From the NCBI RefSeq assembly GCF_000964425.1, contig NZ_BANF01000032.1, forward strand, positions 1-41,334: a DNA stretch of 41,334 nucleotides. Direction: 5' to 3'. Source of the DNA: Komagataeibacter intermedius TF2 (lineage in GTDB: Bacteria > Pseudomonadota > Alphaproteobacteria > Acetobacterales > Acetobacteraceae). This document shows positions 1 through 7,453 of the stretch, piece by piece (within the stretch, counting starts at the first letter, position 1; every line of letters begins with the position of its first letter). Below the pieces are notes generated by a model. The model saw nothing but the letters and a program-made list of their open reading frames with translations, was not told where the DNA came from and made no database searches. Position numbers and translations under genes: made by a program.

Positions 1-1766
1 CCTTCATCCTGTCGCGCACGCTGGTGCCGACCATGGCCAAATACATGCTGGCGGCACAGGTCGCGGCCCATGCGGCAGCCAGGGCCGCGGGCGGGCATCA
101 GGAGCCGCGTAATATCTTCGGTCGCTTCCAGCAGGGGTTCGAGCGGAAATTCGTGACCTTCCGCAACCGCTACCGCGCCATTCTGGAACACCTGATCAGC
201 ATACGCGGGCGGTTCGTGCCGATATTCGGTATCGGGGCGTTTTCCTCGCTCGTGCTGCTGGTGTTCGCGGGGCAGGACTTCTTCCCCGAAATCAATTCCA
301 ATGCGCTGGCGCTGCACATGCGCGCGCCGATGGGCACCAAGATCGCGGAAGCCGGCAAGATTTCCATGCTGGTGAATGACGAGATCGAACGCCTGCTGCC
401 GGGACAGGTCGAGGGGATCGTCAATAACTGCGGCCTGCCGTTCAGCCCGCTCAACCAGGCCTTCATTCCCACGCCGACCGTGGGCGCGCAGGACTGTGAC
501 CTGACCGTGACGCTGAAGAACGAGGAAGCGCCCGTCGCCAAATTCCGCACCATCCTGCGCAAGGGACTGGCGGAGAAATTCCCCGGAACCGAACTCACCT
601 TCATGCCGGCTGACCTTACGGCCAAGATCCTGAACTTCGGCCTGCCCGCGCCGCTGGATGTGCAGGTGACGGGGCGCAACCTGTACGCCAATTTCGATTT
701 TGCCGAAAAGCTGGCCGAAAAGCTGCGCCATGTCACCGGCATTGCCGACGTGGCGGTGCAGGAACCGTTGAATACGCCCACGCTGCGCGTCAATGCGCGC
801 CGTACCTATGCGCTGGGCACCGGCCTGACCGAAGCGGATGTGGCGAACAATGCGCTGGCCGTCCTGTCGGGCAGCGGGCAGGTGGCGCCCACCTACTGGC
901 TGGACCCCAAGACCGGGGTGTCGCACCTGGTGGATATCCAGACGCCGCTGCAGTTCCTGCAGACCATGAACGATCTGGAGACCATTCCCATCGACAAGGG
1001 GGATGGCAACCCGCAGGACAAGGCGCCCCAGATTCTGGGCGGGCTGAGCGATATCGTGCAGACAGGCACGCCGGGCGAGGTCTCGCACTACAACATCATG
1101 CCGGTGTTCAATATCTATGCCTCGACCGAGGGACTGGACCTTGGCGCGGTCTCGCGTGAAGTCACGCGGGTGGTGGACAGCGTGCGCAAGGACCTGCCCG
1201 CAGGCTCCAGCCTGACAATCCGTGGTCAGGCGGAAACCATGAACGGTGCCTATACCCAGCTGATCGGCGGGCTGGCGATGTCGATCCTGCTGGTGTACCT
1301 GATCATCGTGGTCAACTTCCAGTCGTGGATGGACCCGTTCATCATCATCACCGCGCTGCCCGGTGCGCTGGCCGGTATTTCATGGAGCCTGTTCCTGACG
1401 CATACCGCGCTGTCGGTGCCGGCGCTGACGGGGGCGATCATGTGCATGGGCACGGCCACGGCCAATTCCATCCTTGTCGTCTCGTTCGCGCGGGAACGGA
1501 TGGATGTGCATGGAGATGCGCTGCGGGCCGCGATCGAGGCGGGGTATGAACGTATCCGCCCCGTGCTGATGACGGCGTCGGCCATGATCATCGGCATGCT
1601 GCCCATGTCGCTAAGCAATTCGCAGAATGCCCCGCTGGGCCGTGCCGTCATGGGCGGCCTGCTGGTGGCGACCTGCGCCACGCTGCTGTTCGTACCCTGC
1701 GTATTCGCCCTGATTCATTCCAGAAAGTCCAAGAAGTCCGCCGTTGGCGAAGGAGAGCACGCATGA
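1..1766 (+). CDS. RND efflux pump inner-membrane subunit (C-terminal part, 5' end outside window)
   Basis: This is the C-terminal ~588 residues of a resistance-nodulation-division transporter, which exports drugs or other amphiphiles using the proton gradient. The reading frame is open to the left edge (first full codon at base 3), so the gene starts upstream. The first residues visible (SRTLVPTMAKYML) match the segment that ends the first membrane half of the family. A membrane helix follows at about residues 71-90 (numbering from the edge), then a large periplasmic loop, then five hydrophobic helices near the end, including LAMSILLVYLIIVV and the GTATANSILVVSFA helix. The stop overlaps the adaptor start in ATGA. 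The order pump-adaptor-channel is less common than adaptor-pump-channel. The proton-relay aspartates expected in TM4 lie outside the window. Substrate unknown. Confidence 0.93.
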   Translation, partial: FILSRTLVPTMAKYMLAAQVAAHAAARAAGGHQEPRNIFGRFQQGFERKFVTFRNRYRAILEHLISIRGRFVPIFGIGAFSSLVLLVFAGQDFFPEINSNALALHMRAPMGTKIAEAGKISMLVNDEIERLLPGQVEGIVNNCGLPFSPLNQAFIPTPTVGAQDCDLTVTLKNEEAPVAKFRTILRKGLAEKFPGTELTFMPADLTAKILNFGLPAPLDVQVTGRNLYANFDFAEKLAEKLRHVTGIADVAVQEPLNTPTLRVNARRTYALGTGLTEADVANNALAVLSGSGQVAPTYWLDPKTGVSHLVDIQTPLQFLQTMNDLETIPIDKGDGNPQDKAPQILGGLSDIVQTGTPGEVSHYNIMPVFNIYASTEGLDLGAVSREVTRVVDSVRKDLPAGSSLTIRGQAETMNGAYTQLIGGLAMSILLVYLIIVVNFQSWMDPFIIITALPGALAGISWSLFLTHTALSVPALTGAIMCMGTATANSILVVSFARERMDVHGDALRAAIEAGYERIRPVLMTASAMIIGMLPMSLSNSQNAPLGRAVMGGLLVATCATLLFVPCVFALIHSRKSKKSAVGEGEHA

Positions 1767-3049
1767 CCGCCACAGGCGAAAACCCCCCGCCGCGCATGTC
1801 CGGGCGTGCACGGCTGTATGTCACCCTGGGTGGGGTTGTGGTGGCCGCCATTGTCGCGGGTGGCATCCTTGAACGCCGGATTCATGTCTCGCACCTGAAG
1901 GACGCGGCACAGGATGCGGCCATTCCCCGCGTGCAGGTGATCCTGCCGCAAAAGGGGCCCAAGACCCGCACGCTGGACCTGCCGGGCAATATCTCGGCAT
2001 GGTATCAGGCGCCGATCTTTGCGCAGGTCTCGGGCTATGTGCAGATGTGGTACAAGGACATTGGCGCGAAGGTGAAGGCGGGCGAGATCCTCGCCACCAT
2101 TGATACACCGGGGCTGGATGCGCAGTACGCCGCCTCCAAGGCCAATTTTGACGTGGCCATGGCACGGTACAGGCTGGCGCAGATCACGGCCCGACGCTGG
2201 CGCGCGCTGCAGGGCACGCAGGCCGTGTCGCAGCAGGAAGTAGATGTTCAGGCCGCCAATGCCGAAGTCAACCAGGCGGAGGTCGAGGCCGCGCGGCATG
2301 AAGTCTCCCGCTATGCCGCGCTGATCGCGTTCAAGCAGATCGTGGCCCCGTTTGATGGCGTGGTGACATCCCGCCTGGCGGATGTGGGCGATTACGTGAA
2401 TGCCGGTGGCGGGGACGTCTCCTCACGCGGGAACGCGACCGAACTGTTCAGCGTGGCGGACGTGCACCGCATGCGCGTGTTCGTATCCGTGCCGCAGGAT
2501 TATGCCGACATCATCAGCCCCAGGCTGGAAGGCGATGTATCGGTGCCGCAGTATCCGGGGCGGGTGTTCAAGGCCAAGTTCCTTGCCACGGCAAAGGCAT
2601 TCAGCGCCGGCACGCGTACCGTGACGACGGAACTGGTGGTGGATAACGACAAGCGTGAACTGTGGCCGGATTCCTATGCCAATGTACACTTTGTCGCACC
2701 CGGTGACCCCGATATCCTGATAGTTCCCGAAGGTGCCCTTGTGTTTCGCGCGCAGGGCATGCAGGTGGCGGTCGTGGACGCCGATGACCGCATACGCCTG
2801 CGTAATGTAACGGTTGGCACCAATCTGGGGACGAAAGTGCAGGTTCTGGCGGGTATCGGTCCAAAGGACCGGATTGTGAACAACCCTTCCGCGGGGCTGC
2901 TGGAGGGCCAGAAGGTCTATCTGGTCGGCGCGACGCCGGGATATAATGACGCTGGCGCCACGGCTTCGCCAGCGGTGGACAAGGGTGACGACGTGCGGGC
3001 CATGCCGGCAGGGGACAGCAATGCAGGCGATACGGGGGTGCGCCAATGA
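1763..3049 (+). CDS. RND efflux periplasmic adaptor (membrane fusion protein, HlyD/AcrA family)
   Basis: This 428-residue adaptor links the inner-membrane pump to the outer membrane channel. It has a single N-terminal membrane segment at about residues 17-36 (a run of V, A, G and I) with no lipobox, so it is probably anchored by that helix. A lipoyl-like half follows (VKAGEILATIDTPGLDAQ, about 96-113), then a helical hairpin rich in Ala/Gln/Glu, the second lipoyl half (IVAPFDGVVTSRLADVGDYV, about 194-213), and beta-barrel and membrane-proximal domains. The start ATG overlaps the stop of the pump gene and its own end overlaps the next start, so the three genes are translationally coupled. The family assignment is firm; the substrate is not known. 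Confidence 0.93.
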   Translation: MTATGENPPPRMSGRARLYVTLGGVVVAAIVAGGILERRIHVSHLKDAAQDAAIPRVQVILPQKGPKTRTLDLPGNISAWYQAPIFAQVSGYVQMWYKDIGAKVKAGEILATIDTPGLDAQYAASKANFDVAMARYRLAQITARRWRALQGTQAVSQQEVDVQAANAEVNQAEVEAARHEVSRYAALIAFKQIVAPFDGVVTSRLADVGDYVNAGGGDVSSRGNATELFSVADVHRMRVFVSVPQDYADIISPRLEGDVSVPQYPGRVFKAKFLATAKAFSAGTRTVTTELVVDNDKRELWPDSYANVHFVAPGDPDILIVPEGALVFRAQGMQVAVVDADDRIRLRNVTVGTNLGTKVQVLAGIGPKDRIVNNPSAGLLEGQKVYLVGATPGYNDAGATASPAVDKGDDVRAMPAGDSNAGDTGVRQ

Positions 3050-4668
3050 ATGGAGCGCCACGCGACCTGCCATGCGCCCGCCTGTCGCGCCGCATGCTTT
3101 CGCTGGCGGGATGCGCCGCCATTGCCGGCACGCTGGCGGGCTGCGTTGACCTGGCCCCCAAATATCGTGGCCAGCATTACCTGCTGCCTGACAACTGGAA
3201 GGGCGACGGGGTGGTGCAGTTCGGCACCCCGCAGGATGCTGCGACCCGTGGTGACTGGTGGAAGGTCTTCCACGACTCCACCCTTGATGAACTGGAGGAA
3301 CGCGCCAGTCACCTGAACCCCAACCTGCAGGCCGATGCGGAAGCCTTTACCCAGGCGCGTGACATCGCGGCGGAAGCACAGTCGAACCTGTATCCGCAGA
3401 TCACCGGCGGGGCAGGGGCGTCCCAGAACCAGGCATCCAGCCACAGGCTGTGGCGTGGTGCGGGGTCGCAGGGTCCGATCTACATGTCATCCGAACAGTA
3501 CAGCGCCGCCGCGCGGTGGGAGCCGGATTTCTGGTCCGCCATCCGTAACCGCAGGCGTGTCCAGCAGCGGCTGGCGCAGGCGGCGGCAGCCGATTTCGCG
3601 GTGGCAAGGCTGAGCATCCAGTCCGAACTGGCCAATGACTACATGCAGCTGCGCGGGATGGATGCGCAGCATGCGGTCTATCTCGACTCGATCCGATATT
3701 ACGAAACTGCGGTCAAGATTACCAAGATGCGGCAGGCTGGTGCGATTGCGGCCGGGATCGACGTATCGCGTGCGCAGACGCAGCTGTCCTCCACCCAGGC
3801 ATCGGATACGGACCTGCAGGCCCGGCGCGCCGTGATGGAACACGCCATTGCGATTCTGGTGAATGTGACGCCGACCAGTTTCCATATCCAGCCCCGTGCG
3901 CAGATTACGTTTCCCAAGGTCGCGACGCCTGTTGGCGTTCCCGCCACCCTGCTGGAACGGCGTCCCGACATTGCCAGTGCCGAACGACACATGGCGGCGG
4001 CCAACCGGGCCATAGGCGTATCACGTGCGGCGTTCTTCCCACGTGTAACCTTCAGCGCGACAGCCGGTTTCATGGATAACGGCTTCACGCTCGATAAATT
4101 CGCCAACGGCATGTACAACTACGCCGCGCAGGCGGTCATGCCCCTGTTCCAGGGCGGCTTGCGGCGTGCGGAAGTGCAGCGCAACTGGTCGCAGTACCGG
4201 CAGGCGGAAGACCAGTACCGCGCCATCGTGCTGGATGCGTTCAAGGATGTGGAAGACGGCCTGAGCCTGACCCATGACCTAAATATCGAATCCGTCCAGC
4301 AGGCCGAAGCCGTGCAGGCCTCCATGCGCACGCAGAACATGACCATGCAGCTTTATACCGGTGGTCTGACCAATTACCTCGACGTAGTGGTGGCGCAGGT
4401 CGCCGCACTGCAGGCTCGTATTGCAGAAGTGCAGGTGGAAACGCGCTACATGCAGGCGCAGGTGGAACTGATCCGCTCACTGGGTGGCGGCTGGAGTTCG
4501 GCCGAACTGCCCAATAACAAGCAGATCAAGCCGTTTGGTCCCCTGCAGTACACACATATGCGCATGCCGCGGTCCTTCAGTGGCGTGAATGTTGATAATG
4601 GCCCCGATTCCCTGGACCTGTCGGGCAAGTCATTTCATGACGGGGACTTGACAGCACCCTCCAAATAG
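3046..4668 (+). CDS. Outer membrane efflux channel lipoprotein (NodT/OprM family)
   Basis: This 540-residue TolC-type channel forms the outer membrane exit duct of the efflux complex. The N-terminus carries an SRR motif, a hydrophobic stretch and the lipobox LAGC, with lipidated Cys predicted at residue 33. Two repeats of the outer membrane efflux protein domain follow. A typical NodT protein ends soon after the LGGGW motif (seen here near residue 481), but this one continues for roughly 55 polar residues, an unusual tail. The start overlaps the adaptor stop by ATGA. The last codons (4648-4653) contain a perfect TTGACA that I propose as the -35 box of the downstream rplK promoter, so the two transcription units are interleaved. 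Confidence 0.92.
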   Translation: MNGAPRDLPCARLSRRMLSLAGCAAIAGTLAGCVDLAPKYRGQHYLLPDNWKGDGVVQFGTPQDAATRGDWWKVFHDSTLDELEERASHLNPNLQADAEAFTQARDIAAEAQSNLYPQITGGAGASQNQASSHRLWRGAGSQGPIYMSSEQYSAAARWEPDFWSAIRNRRRVQQRLAQAAAADFAVARLSIQSELANDYMQLRGMDAQHAVYLDSIRYYETAVKITKMRQAGAIAAGIDVSRAQTQLSSTQASDTDLQARRAVMEHAIAILVNVTPTSFHIQPRAQITFPKVATPVGVPATLLERRPDIASAERHMAAANRAIGVSRAAFFPRVTFSATAGFMDNGFTLDKFANGMYNYAAQAVMPLFQGGLRRAEVQRNWSQYRQAEDQYRAIVLDAFKDVEDGLSLTHDLNIESVQQAEAVQASMRTQNMTMQLYTGGLTNYLDVVVAQVAALQARIAEVQVETRYMQAQVELIRSLGGGWSSAELPNNKQIKPFGPLQYTHMRMPRSFSGVNVDNGPDSLDLSGKSFHDGDLTAPSK

Positions 4669-4677
4669 CGGTAGGTG
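4648..4677 (+). promoter_or_regulatory. Candidate sigma70 promoter of the rplK operon
   Basis: A perfect TTGACA at 4648-4653 is followed after 18 bases by TAGGTG (4672-4677), or after 17 by GTAGGT. The sequence downstream is GCGCGCCTC, nearly the same as after the -10 boxes of the rpsL and rpsM promoters. The -35 lies in the coding end of the efflux channel gene. It is supported by the -35 match, the spacing and the shared discriminator, but the -10 is weak. Confidence 0.55.
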
Positions 4678-4711
4678 CGCGCCTCTTATCGGAACGCGGG
4701 AGGTCGCGCTT

Positions 4712-4730
4712 CCTGCCCATGCGGGGCAGG
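4712..4730 (+). promoter_or_regulatory. Hairpin in the rplK leader
   Basis: A perfect 7-bp stem (CCTGCCC / GGGCAGG) encloses a 5-base loop. It lies between the efflux operon and rplK, downstream of the proposed promoter, so it would be in the rplK mRNA leader. It has no U tract, so a classical terminator is unlikely. In E. coli L1 represses the L11 operon by binding its leader; whether this stem is part of such a site is not established. Confidence 0.4.
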
Positions 4731-4780
4731 GGCGGGCCACCAGAACCGCGGTCCGGGTGAAACAGTCAGGAGCCCCGGAT

Positions 4781-5215
4781 ATGGCCAAAAAAATCGTTGG
4801 CTACATCAAGCTGCAAATCCCCGCCGGCAAGGCGAATCCGTCCCCGCCGGTTGGTCCGGCACTGGGTCAGCGCGGCCTGAACATCATGCAGTTCTGCAAG
4901 GAGTTCAACGCGAAGACGCAGGGTCTCGAACCCGGTATGCCGATTCCCGTCGTCATTACCGCGTATGCCGACCGTACGTTCAGCTTCATTACCAAGACCC
5001 CGCCGAACACCTACTTCCTGATGAAGGCCGCCAAGGTTTCCAAGGGCAGCTCGACCGTAGGCAAGGCCGCGTCCGTTGGTAAGGTCACGATCGCGCAGCT
5101 GCGCGAGATTGCCGAGACGAAGCAGAAAGACATGAACGCCAACGATATCGACGGCGCCGTGCGCATGCTGGCGGGTTCCGCCCGCTCCATGGGTCTCGAC
5201 GTGGTGGAGGGCTGA
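4781..5215 (+). CDS. rplK: 50S ribosomal protein L11
   Basis: L11 (144 residues) binds the GTPase-associated centre of 23S rRNA and is needed in E. coli for RelA to sense stalled ribosomes. The protein begins [18 protein letters not shown], the canonical start. An upstream in-frame ATG at 4757 would add eight unconserved residues and lacks a ribosome site, while CAGGAG at 4767-4772 serves the ATG at 4781. The proline-rich N-domain ([17 protein letters not shown]) and the C-terminal rRNA-binding domain ([21 protein letters not shown]) are complete. rplA follows after 5 bases. secE and nusG, the usual neighbours upstream, are absent and an efflux operon takes their place. Confidence 0.98.
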   Translation: MAKKIVGYIKLQIPAGKANPSPPVGPALGQRGLNIMQFCKEFNAKTQGLEPGMPIPVVITAYADRTFSFITKTPPNTYFLMKAAKVSKGSSTVGKAASVGKVTIAQLREIAETKQKDMNANDIDGAVRMLAGSARSMGLDVVEG

Positions 5216-5220
5216 TTACA

Positions 5221-5916
5221 ATGGCAAAGAACAAGCGTCTGACCGCAGCCCGCGCCGCTGTCGATAGCATGAAGCAGTATGGTCTTGATGAGGCCATCAA
5301 CCTGGTCAAGCAGAACGCCAAGGCGAAGTTTGACGAGACCGTCGAAATCTCCATGAACCTTGGCATCGACCCGCGTCATGCCGACCAGATGGTCCGTGGC
5401 CTGCTGTCCCTGCCCAACGGCACGGGCAAGACCCTGCGCGTTGGCGTGTTCGCCCGTGGCCCGAAGGCCGAGGAAGCGACGGCCGCCGGTGCCGACGTGG
5501 TCGGTGCCGAGGATCTGGCTGAAAAGGTGAAGGCGGGCGAAATCGAGTTTGACCGCTGCATCGCGACGCCGGACATGATGGCGCTGGTCGGTCGTCTGGG
5601 CAAGATCCTTGGCCCGCGTGGCCTGATGCCCAACCCCAAGCTGGGCACCGTGACCATGGACGTGAAGGGCGCGGTTTCCGCAGCCAAGTCCGGTCAGGTC
5701 GAATACCGCGCGGAAAAGGCCGGTATCGTGCACGCAGGCGTTGGCAAGGCATCGTTTGACGAAGCCAAGCTGGCCGAAAACATCCGTGCGTTCGTGGACG
5801 CCGTCCAGAAGGCCCGCCCCGCGGGTGCGAAGGGCACGTATGTCAAGAAGATCGCCCTGTCCTCCACCATGGGGCCGGGTGTTACGGTTGACGCGTCCGC
5901 TTTCACTGCGGGCTGA
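5221..5916 (+). CDS. rplA: 50S ribosomal protein L1
   Basis: L1 (231 residues) forms the mobile stalk that helps release deacylated tRNA from the E site. In E. coli it represses its own rplKA message. The sequence has the usual two-domain layout, with the conserved [15 protein letters not shown] motif at about residues 129-143 and the [18 protein letters not shown] segment following. Length matches the family. It follows rplK closely and is followed by a long 281-base leader before rplJ, so the rplKA and rplJL pairs are probably controlled separately. Confidence 0.98.
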   Translation: MAKNKRLTAARAAVDSMKQYGLDEAINLVKQNAKAKFDETVEISMNLGIDPRHADQMVRGLLSLPNGTGKTLRVGVFARGPKAEEATAAGADVVGAEDLAEKVKAGEIEFDRCIATPDMMALVGRLGKILGPRGLMPNPKLGTVTMDVKGAVSAAKSGQVEYRAEKAGIVHAGVGKASFDEAKLAENIRAFVDAVQKARPAGAKGTYVKKIALSSTMGPGVTVDASAFTAG

Positions 5917-6197
5917 TCGACTGAAGGATGACCTTGCCCCGTAAAAAGGGCGAGGGAACAGGAGATGGCGACCCTGTCGCCATTTTCCGAACCTGTCCAT
6001 GACCGGATGTGGCGCAAGCCTTGATTGCCCGCACGGGCTGCAACCGGGAGACGGGGATTGCCGGATCGGGGCGAAAGCCCGCACTGGTTGTTCCGTTTGA
6101 AAGGACAGGCGAACCGGGGTGTCGCAGGCTTGCCGCGCGCCCCAAGGGTAAACCCTATCTGCCGGTCTATGCCGGCAGATGATGATGGAGACGGGAT
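5917..6197 (+). promoter_or_regulatory. rplJ (L10) leader region, structured
   Basis: This 281-base gap between rplA and rplJ has no plausible gene. It contains several inverted repeats: GGCGA/TCGCC near 5966-5980, AGGG/CCCT at 6145-6156, and a perfect 8-bp stem TCTGCCGG/CCGGCAGA with a 6-base loop at 6158-6179, ending just before the ribosome site of rplJ. In E. coli the L10-(L7/L12)4 complex binds the rplJ leader and represses translation. The position here fits that role, but I cannot match the known binding fold by eye. Confidence 0.5.
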
Positions 6198-6716
6198 TTG
6201 GACCGTACGGAGAAGCGGGAGTTTGTTGCCTCCCTCGCAGCCGTGTTCGCGAAGACGTCCATGGTCATCGTCACCCGTAATGACGGGCTGAGCGTGGCTG
6301 ATGTGACGGAACTTCGGCGTCGCGTGCGTGCGGCAGGAGCTACACACAAGGTCGCGAAGAACCGGCTGGCCTCTCTCGCCCTGGCAGGGACCCAGTTCGA
6401 AGGCATCAAGCCGCTGCTGAAGGGGCCGACCGCGTTGTCGTGGGCGGATGAACCCGTAGCAGTGGCGAAGGTGCTGGTCGAGTTCGCCAAAACCAATGAC
6501 AAGCTTGTTCTGCTCGGTGGATCGCTTGGTGCCCAGACGCTCAACGTCGAAAGCATCAAGGCTCTGGCCGAGCTGCCGTCCCTGGACGTTCTGCGCGCGC
6601 AGCTGGTGGGGCTTATCTCCACGCCGGCAACGCGTATCGCAGGCGTGCTCCAGGCGCCGGCCGGACAGCTTGCACGGGTTTTTGGTGCCTATGCCAAGAC
6701 GGGCGAAGCAGCCTGA
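6198..6716 (+). CDS. rplJ: 50S ribosomal protein L10
   Basis: L10 (172 residues) is the base of the ribosomal stalk. It binds 23S rRNA through its N-terminal domain and carries L7/L12 dimers on its C-terminal helix. The protein begins MDRTEKREFVASLAAVF, the typical alphaproteobacterial start, encoded by TTG at 6198. A stop lies in frame at 6183-6185 and the next ATG would remove about 20 conserved residues, so TTG is forced. The ribosome site is ATGGAG at 6185-6190, beside the 6158-6179 hairpin. The rare start and structured leader are consistent with tuned translation. The C-terminal tail (PAGQLARVFGAYAKTGEAA) is normal. Confidence 0.97.
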   Translation: MDRTEKREFVASLAAVFAKTSMVIVTRNDGLSVADVTELRRRVRAAGATHKVAKNRLASLALAGTQFEGIKPLLKGPTALSWADEPVAVAKVLVEFAKTNDKLVLLGGSLGAQTLNVESIKALAELPSLDVLRAQLVGLISTPATRIAGVLQAPAGQLARVFGAYAKTGEAA

Positions 6717-6724
6717 GACCTATG

Positions 6725-6774
6725 ACCCGGCCCGCCGGGTTATCAACAAAATGGCATTTTCCCGAAAAAACGGG
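6725..6774 (+). promoter_or_regulatory. Two hairpins between rplJ and rplL
   Basis: Two short stems lie just after the rplJ stop: ACCCGG/CCGGGT with a 4-base loop (6725-6740), and CCCG/CGGG around an A6 loop (6761-6774). L7/L12 is made in about fourfold excess over L10, and structure in this 102-base gap could help by isolating the strong rplL ribosome site. That function is inferred. Confidence 0.35.
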
Positions 6775-6818
6775 ATTGTGCTGTGCCAACCAGTGTATAA
6801 ATTAGGAAGACCAAAATT

Positions 6819-7196
6819 ATGGCCGATCTGAACAAGATTGTTGAAGACCTGTCCGCTCTGACCGTTCTGGAAGCTGCCGAGCTGTCCAAGCTGCTGGAAG
6901 AAAAGTGGGGCGTTTCCGCTGCCGCTCCGGTTGCCGTGGCTGCTGCTCCGGGTGCTGCTGCTGGTGGCGCGCCGGCTGAAGAGAAGACCGAGTTCGACGT
7001 TGTCCTGACCAAGGCGGGCGACAAGAAGATCAACGTGATCAAGGAAATCCGCGCGATCACGGGTCTGGGCCTGAAGGAAGCCAAGGATCTGGTCGAGGGC
7101 GCGCCCAAGACCATCAAGGAAGGCGCCAGCAAGGATGAAGCCGAAAAGATCAAGAAGACCCTTGAAGACAACGGCGCTGCTGTCGAAATCAAATAA
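6819..7196 (+). CDS. rplL: 50S ribosomal protein L7/L12
   Basis: This acidic stalk protein (125 residues), present in several copies per ribosome, recruits the translational GTPases. It has the N-terminal dimerisation domain (residues 1-32), an Ala/Gly/Pro-rich flexible hinge (about 33-53), and the conserved C-terminal globular domain with [28 protein letters not shown]. Length is normal. The ribosome site AGGAAG lies at about 6806-6811. The gene is followed by a hairpin-rich gap before rpoB. Confidence 0.98.
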   Translation: MADLNKIVEDLSALTVLEAAELSKLLEEKWGVSAAAPVAVAAAPGAAAGGAPAEEKTEFDVVLTKAGDKKINVIKEIRAITGLGLKEAKDLVEGAPKTIKEGASKDEAEKIKKTLEDNGAAVEIK

Positions 7197-7252
7197 GTTG
7201 GCCAATCGGGATGCGTCCGTTATGACGCACTCTGGCTAATTGTTCAGGTGAG

Positions 7253-7324
7253 GGTGGAAACCGTCTGGTTTCCGCCCCCTTGGCCGTTACAGGCACCCTG
7301 GCCGCAAGGCTTCGGGTGCCTTTG
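7253..7324 (+). terminator. Attenuator-like pair of hairpins between rplL and rpoB
   Basis: A 10-bp stem with one G-U pair (GGTGGAAACC / GGTTTCCGCC, 7253-7276) is followed by a stem AGGCACCC / GGGTGCCT (7291-7321) with an inner GCC-GCAA-GGC stem, then TTT. E. coli has a partial terminator and an RNase III site between rplL and rpoB that lower polymerase expression relative to ribosomal proteins. The placement here is the same. The rest of the 257-base gap (7197-7453) shows no gene. Confidence 0.55.
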
Positions 7325-7453
7325 GTGGTAGATGGGGTCGGTCAGGGCATTACGCCCGGATGCGGCCCGCCAAGGATTTTTACGGGCCGCGCAGTCCGCG
7401 TGATATTCGTGTCACGGTCGTGCGGACCTGTGTGGATGGGGGCTGGATAGGCG

